A stretch of 64,000 nucleotides of DNA from Brevibacterium sp. Its GTDB lineage: Bacteria > Actinomycetota > Actinomycetes > Actinomycetales > Brevibacteriaceae. This document shows, in pieces, positions 23,990 to 31,909 of this stretch. Position numbers and translations under genes: made by a program. The stretch spans positions 1-64,000 of the forward strand of contig NZ_JAPSIB010000003.1 of NCBI RefSeq assembly GCF_031179145.1, written 5' to 3'. The notes under the pieces are model-generated. The model searched no databases. It saw nothing but the letters and a program-made list of their open reading frames with translations, and had not been told where the DNA came from. Positions within the stretch are counted from its first letter, which is position 1. Each line of letters opens with the position of its first letter.

Positions 23990-25108
23990 TCAGCCGCGGG
24001 TGCGCACCGGGAACTCGGCGTGGATCTTCTCGATCAGGGCGAGCACCTGCGCCGACTCGTAGGGATCGACCGGAACGTCGCCCTCACCACGGATCGCGGC
24101 CGCCATCTGCCGGTAGAAGCCGGGGTAGTCTCCCCGCACGATGTCAGGCGTCTTCGTGCTCGCCGGAGCCCCGGGACCGCCGGTGGGCGGCTGCGGAGGG
24201 GTGTGGATCTGCATCGACTCGGGGGCTTCGGGCGTCCCGTACTCGTCCTCCGAGGGCAGCACTCCCGTACCCAGCTGCGCCTCCTGCGGGTCCTTGCCGA
24301 TGCTGACGAAAGCCGCTTGGTCACCGGTGACGCTGAAGCGGGCGCCGGGGGCGGGGCTGCGGCGGTTCATCCACAGCCGGGAGCGTACCCCGTTCTCGTG
24401 CAGGAGCGACACGAACGCGTCCTCGTCGGCCTGAGCGTCGGGATTGTAGGCGGCGAGTTCGGCGTACACATCGCTGATCGGGCCGAACAGGACCACCGCC
24501 TGGTCGAGCAGGTGTGTGCCGAGGTCGAAGAGGACGCCGCCGCCCTCAGCGGCCGGGGTGCTGTCCTTCCAGCTGCCCGGTGGTCGCATGCTCCACGACT
24601 CGACGCGGGACTCGAAGGTCCGCACCTGACCCAGCGCTCCTTCGTCGAGCACTGCGCTGAGGGTGAGGAAGTCCGTGTCCCAGCGTCGGTTCTGGTAGAC
24701 GCTCAGCTTCCCCGCCGAGGCGTCCGCCGCCTCCAAGATCGCGCGGGCATCCTCGGCAGTGGCGGCGAAGGGTTTGTCGACGACGACGCTGAGGTCGCGC
24801 TCGAGGGCCGCGATCGCCTGCTCCCGGTGGAGCGCGGGCGGGGTTCCGATGACGACGAGATCGATGTCGCCGTCGGCGTCGATGCGCTCGAGCAGGTCCT
24901 CGAACGTGTCATGGATGGTCGCATCGGGGTGGGTCGACTGCGCATCGCTGCGACGATTCTCGTCGGACGTCACGATCGCTGAGATCACGTAGTCCGGACT
25001 GTCGGCGAGAAGCGGCGCGTGGAAGGTCCGCCCGGACGTGCCGAAGCCGACTACGGCGGCTCGGATCGGGGCAGGAGTGGTTGCTCCGTCTGTGGTCGCA
25101 GCAGTCAT
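23990..25108 (-). CDS. Gfo/Idh/MocA-family NAD(P)-dependent oxidoreductase (first copy)
   Basis: The 372-residue protein starts with a Rossmann NAD(P) motif, AAVVGFGTSGRTFHAPLLA, followed by IGTPPALHREQAIAALE, VVVDKPFAAT with the Gfo/Idh catalytic lysine in DKP, and QNRRWDTDFLTL. The C-terminal alpha/beta domain has GGGVLFDLGTHLLDQAVVLFG with the usual His-Asp region. Such enzymes oxidise or reduce sugars, inositols or related polyols; HAPLL at the N-terminus is typical of the YdgJ-like subgroup. It is clearly related to the gene at 33081-34217 (shared KDPQEAQL and DENGVRSRLWMNR-like segments). It stands alone, convergent to the MHS transporter, so the substrate is unknown. Confidence 0.87.
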   Translation of the reverse strand: MTAATTDGATTPAPIRAAVVGFGTSGRTFHAPLLADSPDYVISAIVTSDENRRSDAQSTHPDATIHDTFEDLLERIDADGDIDLVVIGTPPALHREQAIAALERDLSVVVDKPFAATAEDARAILEAADASAGKLSVYQNRRWDTDFLTLSAVLDEGALGQVRTFESRVESWSMRPPGSWKDSTPAAEGGGVLFDLGTHLLDQAVVLFGPISDVYAELAAYNPDAQADEDAFVSLLHENGVRSRLWMNRRSPAPGARFSVTGDQAAFVSIGKDPQEAQLGTGVLPSEDEYGTPEAPESMQIHTPPQPPTGGPGAPASTKTPDIVRGDYPGFYRQMAAAIRGEGDVPVDPYESAQVLALIEKIHAEFPVRTRG

Positions 25109-25190
25109 TTCAGCACCTCCGAGAGAAAACAGGACGTCGTCGCCACTCTACGGCTCAGCCAGGCCTCAGCGGTGGCGACTCGCCCCGCGC

Positions 25191-26627
25191 TCAGGAGACG
25201 GGTTCCCGGTCAGTCCCGGCCGGAACCGGTGCCCGCAGAGCGAGGATCGCGACGATCCCGGCGACGAGGACGACGATGGATCCTGCCATCAGCGCGAACT
25301 GGTACCCCTCGAGCAGCGCCTCAGGCGTCACCTCGGCGCCGGTCGCCTCCGGTCCCATGCGGGTCGCGGTGACCGTGGCGGCGATCCCGGCCAGCAGGGC
25401 CAGGCCGATCGCCACTCCGATCTGCTGCGCGGAATTCAGCAGCGCCGAGGCGATGCCCGCCCGGGCTGGTTCCACGTCGTAGATCGCGGCCTGGGTCAGC
25501 GCCATGATTCCCATCCCGTAGCCGATGGCGAGGAACAGCATGGCCGGGGCAAGGTGCCACCAGTAGGCGGTGTCGAAGGAAATGCGCGAGAACCAGAAGG
25601 TCGCTCCCGCCGCGAAGACCACGCTGAGCGCGGCGACGAACCGTGGCGAGAACCGGAGGATGAGCTTCGGTCCGGCTCCCGCGCCGATGAAGATGCCCAG
25701 GGCGAAGGGGAGCCAGGACAGGCCCGTCTGCAGCGGACCGTAGCCCTCGAGGTTCTGCAGATGGAGGGTGATGATGAAGAAGGTTCCCATCGGCCCGATG
25801 GCCAGCAGCAGCATCGAGACGTAGGCGCCGGACCGATTCCGGCTGCGGAACAGGCTCAGCGGCACCAGCGGGTTCGCACTGCGGGCCTGCACGACCACGA
25901 AGAGGACCAGCAGCACGGCGGCTGTGGCGACGAGGGCGAGCGCGATGGGATCCCCCATTCCGGTTTCGCCGAAGCGGGTGATGGAGTACACGAGCGCGAC
26001 CATTCCGCCGGTTCCGAGCACCGCGTCGAGGGTCCCGATCCGCCCGGTGTGCGGCTCACCCGCGGTCAGGGTGCGAGTGCCGAGCAGTGCCAGCAGCCCG
26101 ATCGGGACATTGATGAAGAAGACCCAGCGCCATCCCAGGGTGCCGGTGAGGACTCCGCCGAGGATGAGCCCGAGGATGATTCCGAGGCCGCTCATCGCGC
26201 CGTAGAGCGAGAGGGCCTTGTCCCGCATCGACCGGTCGTCGAAGGTCGTGGTGATCAGCGCGAGCGCGTTGGGCGAGGCCAGTGCCGCGCCGATGCCCTG
26301 GACGGCGCGGGCGGCGATGAGTGTTTCGACGTTGGGTCCCAGGCCACCGACGAACGAGGCGAGAACGAAGACGAGGAGGCCCAGCTGCAGTGTCCGCTTC
26401 CTCCCCCAGACGTCGCCGATGCGTCCACCGAGGAGGAGCAGTGCCCCGAAGGCGAGGATGTAGCCGTTGACGACCCATGGAAGGTGGACGGGGTCGACGG
26501 TGAGTTCGTGCTGGATGCTCGGCAACGCGATGTTGACGATCGAATCGTCGAGCACCAGCATCAGCTGGGCCGTGGCGATCACCAGCAGAGCGAGCGCCCC
26601 ACCTGTGGCCGCTCGTTTCTCGCTCAT
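25191..26627 (-). CDS. DHA2-family (14-helix) MFS drug exporter
   Basis: The 478-residue protein shows the DHA2/EmrB-QacA pattern: LMLVLDDSIVNIALPSIQHEL in helix 1 (motif D1), ILAFGALLLLGGRIGDVWGRKR (motif A), ALASPNALALI and GIILGLILGGVLTGTLGWRWVFFINVPIG (motif C). Such pumps export drugs, dyes or antibiotics using the proton gradient. The ATG at 26627 is preceded by GAGAAGGAC; upstream in-frame starts overlap the regulatory region. Its promoter region has two copies of an ATACCC/GGGTAT dyad, pointing to control by a dedicated repressor that is not encoded next to it. Confidence 0.9.
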   Translation of the reverse strand: MSEKRAATGGALALLVIATAQLMLVLDDSIVNIALPSIQHELTVDPVHLPWVVNGYILAFGALLLLGGRIGDVWGRKRTLQLGLLVFVLASFVGGLGPNVETLIAARAVQGIGAALASPNALALITTTFDDRSMRDKALSLYGAMSGLGIILGLILGGVLTGTLGWRWVFFINVPIGLLALLGTRTLTAGEPHTGRIGTLDAVLGTGGMVALVYSITRFGETGMGDPIALALVATAAVLLVLFVVVQARSANPLVPLSLFRSRNRSGAYVSMLLLAIGPMGTFFIITLHLQNLEGYGPLQTGLSWLPFALGIFIGAGAGPKLILRFSPRFVAALSVVFAAGATFWFSRISFDTAYWWHLAPAMLFLAIGYGMGIMALTQAAIYDVEPARAGIASALLNSAQQIGVAIGLALLAGIAATVTATRMGPEATGAEVTPEALLEGYQFALMAGSIVVLVAGIVAILALRAPVPAGTDREPVS

Positions 26628-26681
26628 GGCAGTCCTTCTCATCGTGGTCCTCTCGATTCGGACGGTCACCGGGGTCTTCGC

Positions 26682-26734
26682 ATACCCCCTGGGTGTATCT
26701 ATGTCGTGCCCAATCTATACCCTCCCTGGGTATA
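26682..26734. promoter_or_regulatory. Paired ATACCC/GGGTAT operators between the exporter and the dehydratase genes
   Basis: TATACCC-TCCCT-GGGTATA (26716-26734) is a perfect 7-bp inverted repeat. ATACCCCCTGGGTGTAT (26682-26698) is a second, less perfect copy 17 bp away. Both precede the DHA2 exporter (start 26627) and face the divergent dehydratase (start 26812). The G/C-tract dyad resembles sites bound by CsoR/RcnR-type or TetR-type regulators; no regulator gene is adjacent. Confidence 0.6.
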
Positions 26735-26811
26735 CGGTGCAAGTCGGCGCGAGGAGATCCACGCCACTCATCGGCTACTGTGCAGATGAACCCCCGAGAG
26801 AGGATGTGCCG

Positions 26812-27744
26812 ATGAACGAACTCAGCTACGCCGAGGTGGCGTCGGCATCGACGAGGATCGCCGGTCGGGTCCGACCCGTCACGGTCACGGCACCCTCCCC
26901 GGAGTCACCGCTTGTCTTCGCCCTCGAGTTCATGCAGCACACCGGCACATTCAAGGCCAGGGGTGCGCAGAACTTCATTCGCGCACACATGGAGGCCGGC
27001 ACGCTGCCCGCCGCCGGAGTCACGATCGCCTCCGGCGGCAACGCGGGTCTTGCCTGCGCGTGGGCGGCCGGTGCGGAGGGTGTGCCCGCGACGGTGTTCC
27101 TGCCGGCCAACGCTCCTGCGGTGAAGGTCGATCGGCTGCGCGGCTACGGCGCTGATGTTCGGCTCATCGGATCGGAGTACGCCGAGGCGGCTGCCGCGTG
27201 CGAGGAGTTCGTGGCGACCTCCGGTGCCCTTGCCTCCCACGCCTACGATCACCCGCTCATCGCCGCCGGCGCCGGAACGCTGATGACCGAGATCCTCTCC
27301 CAGATCCCCGACCTCGACACCGTCGTCGTCGCGGTCGGGGGTGGCGGACTGTTCGCCGGGGTGGCAACAGCCGCGCAGCACCATGGTGTGCACACGGTCG
27401 CGGTCGAACCAGAGAAGTGCCGTGCCCTCAATGCCGCGCTGCGGGCCGGCGAAGTCGTCGACGTCACGGTCGACTCGGTCGCCGCTGATTCGCTCGGGGC
27501 ACGCCGGGTGACAGAGCTCGCGCTCCATGCGGCGCAGAACGACCTGGTCACCTCGGTGCTCGTCAGCGATGAGCAGATCAAGGACGCCCGGCAGCTGCTG
27601 TGGGACGAGCATCGGGTGGCAGTCGAGCACGCGGCCGCCACGGCATTGGCGGGGATCCTCGCGCCCGGTGGGTACCGGCCGCAGGCTGGGGAGAAGATCT
27701 GCGTCGTCCTCTGCGGAGCCAACACCAGCCTCGGTGATCTCTGA
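26812..27744 (+). CDS. Threonine/serine dehydratase-family PLP enzyme
   Basis: The 310-residue fold-type II PLP protein has TGTFKARGAQNF with the PLP lysine, TIASGGNAGLACAWAA (phosphate/substrate loop), the glycine-rich VVVAVGGGGLFAGVATA cofactor loop, and a late CGANTS motif. It lacks any C-terminal ACT domain, so it is the catabolic/short type. Family activity: dehydration of threonine or serine to 2-oxobutyrate or pyruvate; related proteins act as racemases or on other hydroxyamino acids. The ATG follows GAGAGAGGA. It is divergent from the DHA2 exporter with a shared control region. Confidence 0.88.
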   Translation: MNELSYAEVASASTRIAGRVRPVTVTAPSPESPLVFALEFMQHTGTFKARGAQNFIRAHMEAGTLPAAGVTIASGGNAGLACAWAAGAEGVPATVFLPANAPAVKVDRLRGYGADVRLIGSEYAEAAAACEEFVATSGALASHAYDHPLIAAGAGTLMTEILSQIPDLDTVVVAVGGGGLFAGVATAAQHHGVHTVAVEPEKCRALNAALRAGEVVDVTVDSVAADSLGARRVTELALHAAQNDLVTSVLVSDEQIKDARQLLWDEHRVAVEHAAATALAGILAPGGYRPQAGEKICVVLCGANTSLGDL

Positions 27745-27815
27745 GGCGAGACCTCGCGGATTCTCGGCGATGACAGAAGCGAAACCACGCTGACGAGCTC
27801 CGAACCGAGGCCCGC

Positions 27816-27842
27816 TGTCACACTTCGCGGCCCGGCTTCGAC
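27816..27842 (+). promoter_or_regulatory. ECF41-type promoter in front of the AhpD-like gene
   Basis: TGTCACA at 27816-27822 is followed after exactly 16 bp by CGAC at 27839-27842. I recall ECF41-dependent promoters as TGTCACA-N16-CGTC, so this matches the -35 fully and the -10 at 3 of 4 bases. It lies 118 bp upstream of the gene that precedes the ECF41-type sigma factor, the usual target of this sigma group. Confidence 0.6.
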
Positions 27843-27959
27843 ACACAGGTGAGCGGTCTTCCGCCGCCCGGGCCGGTGTCTTCGCCGCCGGGTGAGCCCC
27901 ACCGCTCGGGCGAGCGGAGCCACCGCCGCCGACAGTCGAACCGGCACAAGGAGAATGAC

Positions 27960-28418
27960 ATGGCACGACTCAACCTCGAGAAGGCGAGCCCGAAGGGGTT
28001 CGCGGCCGTCCGCAGGATGGAAGCGCATATCAGGAGCACCGTCGATCCCGAACTCCTGGAATTCGTCAAGATCCGCGCCTCGATCCTCAATGGCTGCGGT
28101 TTCTGCATCGACATGCACACCACGGAAGCACGGTCGAAGGGGATGGCCGCCAGGCGACTGCACGCCGTCGCCGGCTGGCAGCATGCGGGCGAGCTCTTCG
28201 AGGAGCGGGAGCGAGCCGTGCTCGCCCTCACGGACGCCGTCACCCAGATCTCCGCCGACTCGGTCAGCGACGAGGTGTGGGGCCGGGTGAAGCAACATTT
28301 CAGCGACGAGGAGATCGGTGATCTGCTCGTCGCCATCGGTACCATCAACGTATGGAACCGCATCTCCATCGCCGCCGAGGTGACCCCACCGGTCGATGCG
28401 CAGCACCCCGTCGAATGA
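27960..28418 (+). CDS. AhpD/carboxymuconolactone decarboxylase-family protein
   Basis: The 152-residue all-helical protein has the redox motif C46-G-F-C49 followed by H53 in ILNGCGFCIDMHTTEA, typical of alkylhydroperoxidase AhpD-like proteins. Family members act in peroxide or organic hydroperoxide defence, though many are uncharacterised. AAGGAG lies just before the ATG. The next gene is an ECF41-type sigma factor and an ECF41-like promoter stands upstream; carboxymuconolactone decarboxylase-family genes are among the three gene types usually paired with ECF41 sigma factors. The pair is therefore probably an autoregulated stress unit. Confidence 0.92.
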   Translation: MARLNLEKASPKGFAAVRRMEAHIRSTVDPELLEFVKIRASILNGCGFCIDMHTTEARSKGMAARRLHAVAGWQHAGELFEERERAVLALTDAVTQISADSVSDEVWGRVKQHFSDEEIGDLLVAIGTINVWNRISIAAEVTPPVDAQHPVE

Positions 28419-28449
28419 CGCCGCCGCCGAGCGGGCGGACGGGGGCAGA

Positions 28450-29433
28450 ATGACCGTTCCGTCCGCCCGCCCGGCAGACCGTTCAGGAGACGCGGTCGAG
28501 ACGACGACTACCTCGGCGACGGAGGCCTGGCGCGCCGAGCGGGGGCGCCTGCTCGGGATCGCCTATCGCATGCTCGGCGATTTCGGGGAGGCCGAGGACG
28601 TGGTCTCCGAAGTGGCGATCGAGGCGATCCGGTGCGAACAGGGCGATGCCGATTCCGTGCGGTCGTGGCCGAAGTGGCTGACCACCGTCTGCGTCCGCCG
28701 TTCCATCGACCGCGTTCGCCGCCTGGCCGCCTCCCGGGAGGACTACCCCGGCCCGTGGATGCCCGAACCGATCTCTGCCGAGGTGCTGCCCGACGATGCG
28801 GTGGCCAACGGGGAGCTGCTCAGCCTCGCACTGCTGCACGTGTCCGAGCAGCTGCGGCCTGAGGCGCGCGCCGCCCTCATCCTCCACCGCGCCTTCGAGC
28901 TCACCGCCCCGGAGATCGGCGTCATCCTCGATCGCTCGGCCGCCGCAGTGCGCCAGCTCATCTCCCGTGCTGAACGGCGGTTGCGGGAGACCGGTCACCT
29001 CGCCGAGACGGGGGTAGGCCCGCAGGACAGTGTGCCAGTGCAGAGCAGCGCGCGACTGCAAGACAATGCGCGGCTGCAGGCGATTTCGCGGCTCGGGGCG
29101 GCGATCGCCGATGGTGACCTCGAACGCGTCGTCGATCTGCTCGCACCCGGGGCCGTGCTGTGGACCGATGGCGGAGGCAAGGTGCGCAGCGCCCTCAACC
29201 CGGTCTTCGGCGCCGAGCGGGTCGGCCGGTTCTTCACAGGGATCCGTCGGAAGTCGCATCGGCTGCACCCCGAGGTGCCCTTCCGCCTCTCCGAGGCACA
29301 GCTCGTGGCCGAGACCGGCCTGCGCCTGCACCACTATGGGCGCTCGGACCTCATCGCCGTCGAGTTCCGAGCCGATGGACGCATCGCTGAGATCCGCCTG
29401 ATCTCCAACCCGGACAAGCTCGCCCGGCTCTGA
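28450..29433 (+). CDS. ECF41-type sigma factor with SnoaL-like C-terminal domain
   Basis: The 327-residue protein has sigma region 2 (LGIAYRMLGDFGEAEDVVSE, about residues 34-54), region 4 (ILHRAFELTAPEIGVILDRS and LISRAERRLRE, about 144-180), then a SnoaL-like extension of about 120 residues with D240-GGGK244 and NPV (250-252). DGGGK and NPV are the conserved C-terminal motifs of the ECF41 group, where the extension replaces an anti-sigma factor and controls activity. Start: ATG at 28450 is favoured; an ATG at 28396 overlaps the AhpD gene. A short linker repeats ARLQ units (about 200-212). Context with AhpD fits the group. Confidence 0.92.
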   Translation: MTVPSARPADRSGDAVETTTTSATEAWRAERGRLLGIAYRMLGDFGEAEDVVSEVAIEAIRCEQGDADSVRSWPKWLTTVCVRRSIDRVRRLAASREDYPGPWMPEPISAEVLPDDAVANGELLSLALLHVSEQLRPEARAALILHRAFELTAPEIGVILDRSAAAVRQLISRAERRLRETGHLAETGVGPQDSVPVQSSARLQDNARLQAISRLGAAIADGDLERVVDLLAPGAVLWTDGGGKVRSALNPVFGAERVGRFFTGIRRKSHRLHPEVPFRLSEAQLVAETGLRLHHYGRSDLIAVEFRADGRIAEIRLISNPDKLARL

Positions 29434-29533
29434 TCTCACGAACGTGCGCCAATGCTGCGGGGCACCAACGCTGGCTGCTCGCATCTGCCGCAGAGCACCA
29501 GCGATTCGGGATCGCGCTTCAGGCGGCCACGCT

Positions 29534-30661
29534 TCAGTCGGTCGCGATCTCCAACCGCCACAGCGAGGTGACTTCGCGGCTGCGCGCCGCGTGCAGGGGG
29601 TCCGACTCGTCGGTGGCACGGCCGTGGGTCGGCGTGGTGTCGAGCCGATCGATCACCCGCAGCCCGGCGGTGGCGATCCGGTCGAGCAGGTCCGAGCGGG
29701 TCCGCAGACCCAGATGCTCGGCGAGGTCGGAGATGATCAGCCACGCCTCGCCTCCCGGTTTCAGGTGCTCGGCCGTGCCGTCGAGGAAGCGGTGGAGAAC
29801 CGACGAATCCTCGTCGTAGATGCCGAGTTCGAGCGCCGAGGTGGGCTGGGCCGGCAGCCATGGCGGATTGCAGACGATGAGGTCGGCTTCCCCGTCCGGG
29901 AACAGGTCGGCTTCGACCGCGTAGGCTCGGTCCGACCACCCGAGGCGGGCGAAGTTCTCGTTCGCACACTCGACGGCACGTTCGTTGATGTCCGTGGCGA
30001 CGATGCCCTCCATCCCGCGCCGGGCGAGCAGGGCGGCCAGCACCCCGGTGCCCGTGCCGAGATCGAAGGCGGTGATCGCCTCGGCGGGGATGGGCGCACG
30101 TGCGACGAGGTGGACGTATTCGCCTCTGACCGGGGAGAACACACCGTAGCGGGGATGAATCCGAGCGTCCAGGGCCGGGATCGGCACCCCCTTCTCGTAC
30201 CAGCCGCGGGCGCTGAGCACGCCCTGCAGCTCCGTCAAGGACACGCACATCGCCGAGTCGGGTTCGCCGTAGGCGTCTCGACAGGCGTCGCGCACGTCGG
30301 GTGCACGGCGCAGGTTGAGGGAATGGTCGGCGTCGAGCTCGACGATGAGCCGGCCGAGGACTGCGGCCCGCTCTGCCCGCGCCTCACGCTGAGCGAAGAA
30401 GGCTTCTCGCGCAGTCTTCCGGTCACCTCGGCGAGAGAGGTCGCGGTCGACCCGCCGGGCCATCGCACTCAGCAGCTGCCGGGCGTTGTGGAAGTCGCCG
30501 CGCCACAGCAGCGCCGTGCCCTTGCGCGCGAGTCGGTAGGCCGTGTTCGCGTTGGTCTCGTCGCCGATGACGAGAACGCGGTCAGGGGCGGGAGCGTTGC
30601 TTTCCGAGTGCCAGGTCGCCGAGTGTGCGTGGCCGTCCTCGGTCCAGTCGATTACGGGCAC
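29534..30661 (-). CDS. Class I SAM-dependent methyltransferase with NPPW motif
   Basis: The 375-residue protein has an N-terminal region of about 180 residues without clear assignment and a C-terminal methyltransferase domain: AFDLGTGTGVLAALLARRG (motif I), VATDINERAVECANENFARLG and LIVCNPPWLPA. NPPW/NPPY marks methyltransferases acting on exocyclic or amide nitrogens (N5-glutamine of release factors, or rRNA guanine as in RlmG/RsmC). The two-part layout is like RlmG/RsmC, so an rRNA target is one possibility. The start is GTG at 30661 with AGGGAG upstream. It is on its own between the ECF41 and Fic genes. Confidence 0.82.
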   Translation of the reverse strand: MPVIDWTEDGHAHSATWHSESNAPAPDRVLVIGDETNANTAYRLARKGTALLWRGDFHNARQLLSAMARRVDRDLSRRGDRKTAREAFFAQREARAERAAVLGRLIVELDADHSLNLRRAPDVRDACRDAYGEPDSAMCVSLTELQGVLSARGWYEKGVPIPALDARIHPRYGVFSPVRGEYVHLVARAPIPAEAITAFDLGTGTGVLAALLARRGMEGIVATDINERAVECANENFARLGWSDRAYAVEADLFPDGEADLIVCNPPWLPAQPTSALELGIYDEDSSVLHRFLDGTAEHLKPGGEAWLIISDLAEHLGLRTRSDLLDRIATAGLRVIDRLDTTPTHGRATDESDPLHAARSREVTSLWRLEIATD

Positions 30662-30781
30662 GGGACTCCCTTGGTGTCGGAGGTTCGGGATCGGCAGTTA
30701 GGGGTCGGTGCACCTCGGAAGTGAGGCGCGAAGGGCTTCCCCATTGTCACACGGCGGGCCTGCGTCGCGGACAGGCCTTAC

Positions 30782-31504
30782 TCAGTTACGATCGCCGATT
30801 CGCCGCTCCAGCGCGGCAAGCAATTCCTGTTCGAGCAGTTCAGGTTCTCGCGCTGCTCGCGGCCGGGTGAATTCGTCAGCGGACGGGAGCATTCGGGACC
30901 CGCCATCCGGCTCTTCATGTGCGTCGAACGGGATCAGCGCCGGGCACAGCAAAGCATCGATCCCGTCCTCGCTGACCGCGATGGCTCGGATGCGGGCGTG
31001 AGCGAACACGTGCGGGTCGATCCGATTCCAATCGATCAGCCATCCCGCCGAGGCGGCAAGCTGATTGAAGAACACGAACTGCGATCTCGTGTTGATGTCG
31101 CGGAACGGATGGATCGCTGTGATTTCTCCCCAGGTCCACGCCAGACCGCGCGAGAACTCATCGCGATCCAGGGCCTGCAGATGGTTCATCCCGGCGAGCG
31201 CACCGAAGTCCGGCGCGGATTCGGCGGGAATGTACTCCGGCAGACAGTGCGCCATCCCTGTACCTTCCGGGCCGGTGTTCGTGTCCCGCAGCTCCCCGCC
31301 CCAGGTGTAGAAGCCCTCGACCAACCGGGCGTGGATCGCCTGCAGATGGGGCAGGTCGAAGTCGCCGGGGATCGGGTGCAGCGCGAGTTCACGGGCGCGC
31401 AAGCCGATGATGGCTGTCTCAGCCTCTTTCCACGCCTCCGAGTCTGTGTAGCCGGGAATGTTTATCAGCACCTCGGTGCCGGGATACGTGTAGTGGTCCG
31501 GCAT
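30782..31504 (-). CDS. Fic-domain protein with a degenerate Fic motif
   Basis: This 240-residue protein follows the E. coli Fic layout: YTYPGTEVLINIPGYTD at the N-terminus, PHLQAIHARLVEGFYTWGGELRD before the core and the Fic loop HPFRDINTRSQF (from H132). The family motif is HxFx[D/E]GNGRxxR. Here the His, Phe, Asp, Asn and first Arg are present, but the first Gly is Ile, the second is Thr and the last Arg is Phe. The catalytic His is kept, so nucleotidylation remains possible, while changed glycines and a missing second Arg would alter phosphate binding. A 67-residue gene just upstream could be its antitoxin. ATG 31504 or the preceding TTG may start it. Confidence 0.85.
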   Translation of the reverse strand: MPDHYTYPGTEVLINIPGYTDSEAWKEAETAIIGLRARELALHPIPGDFDLPHLQAIHARLVEGFYTWGGELRDTNTGPEGTGMAHCLPEYIPAESAPDFGALAGMNHLQALDRDEFSRGLAWTWGEITAIHPFRDINTRSQFVFFNQLAASAGWLIDWNRIDPHVFAHARIRAIAVSEDGIDALLCPALIPFDAHEEPDGGSRMLPSADEFTRPRAAREPELLEQELLAALERRIGDRN

Positions 31505-31537
31505 CAAGGCCTGCCCCCGGTCATCGTGCGCCTTCGA

Positions 31538-31741
31538 CTACCGAGTGGGCCCGTACTTCTCATCGATCTGCGCAAGTCGCTGTTCGATCGCCTCGTCTGC
31601 GCTCAGTTCTCCAGCCAGTACTCGGCGACCCAATGTCCGGTCAGCATCGGTCTCCTCTTCGCCGGCCATCCGCTGACCCGCTGCGACTTGTGCTTCCAAT
31701 CGGTCGATCTCGGCCTTCGACAACGTCCTTGTGGTCGCCAT
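31538..31741 (-). CDS. Small protein, candidate antitoxin of the Fic pair (VbhA-like)
   Basis: The 67-residue acidic/helical protein ends ADRTLGRRVLAGELSADEAI-type sequence followed by a short helix. Size, order before fic and the 33-bp gap fit a Fic-antitoxin pair, and the GELSADEA segment resembles the helix of VbhA-family antitoxins. I do not see the [S/T]xxxE[G/N] inhibitory motif clearly, which, together with the toxin's lost second Arg, suggests a changed inhibition mode or a different role. The ATG at 31741 has a GAAGGGGG ribosome site. Confidence 0.6.
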   Translation of the reverse strand: MATTRTLSKAEIDRLEAQVAAGQRMAGEEETDADRTLGRRVLAGELSADEAIEQRLAQIDEKYGPTR

Positions 31742-31857
31742 GACGCCCCCTTCATGCTCAGAAGATGTCAGCCATTCTACCGCCAGGGCCTGGCATGGCC
31801 TGAGGTCAGTCAGTCGTCGATTCAACGTCGCTGCTGCAGGGCCGCCGGCGCAGTCAG

Positions 31858-31901
31858 ACGCCGCCGCATCTCGGGTCGAGAGATCCGAGATGCGGCGTCG
31901 T
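31858..31901 (-). terminator. Intrinsic terminator-like hairpin
   Basis: A 17-bp stem with one mismatch (arms 31858-31874 and 31885-31901) and a 10-nt loop lies 9 bp after the stop of the FAD oxidase gene and before the antitoxin gene. It would end the ABC/oxidase operon. No U-tract follows, as is common in high-GC actinobacteria. Confidence 0.75.
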
Positions 31902-31909
31902 CCTTGGTG

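Noticed and set aside
31538-31741. Confident antitoxin call by the [S/T]xxxE[G/N] motif
   Set aside because: The motif is not clearly present; the antitoxin role is kept only as a candidate from position and size.
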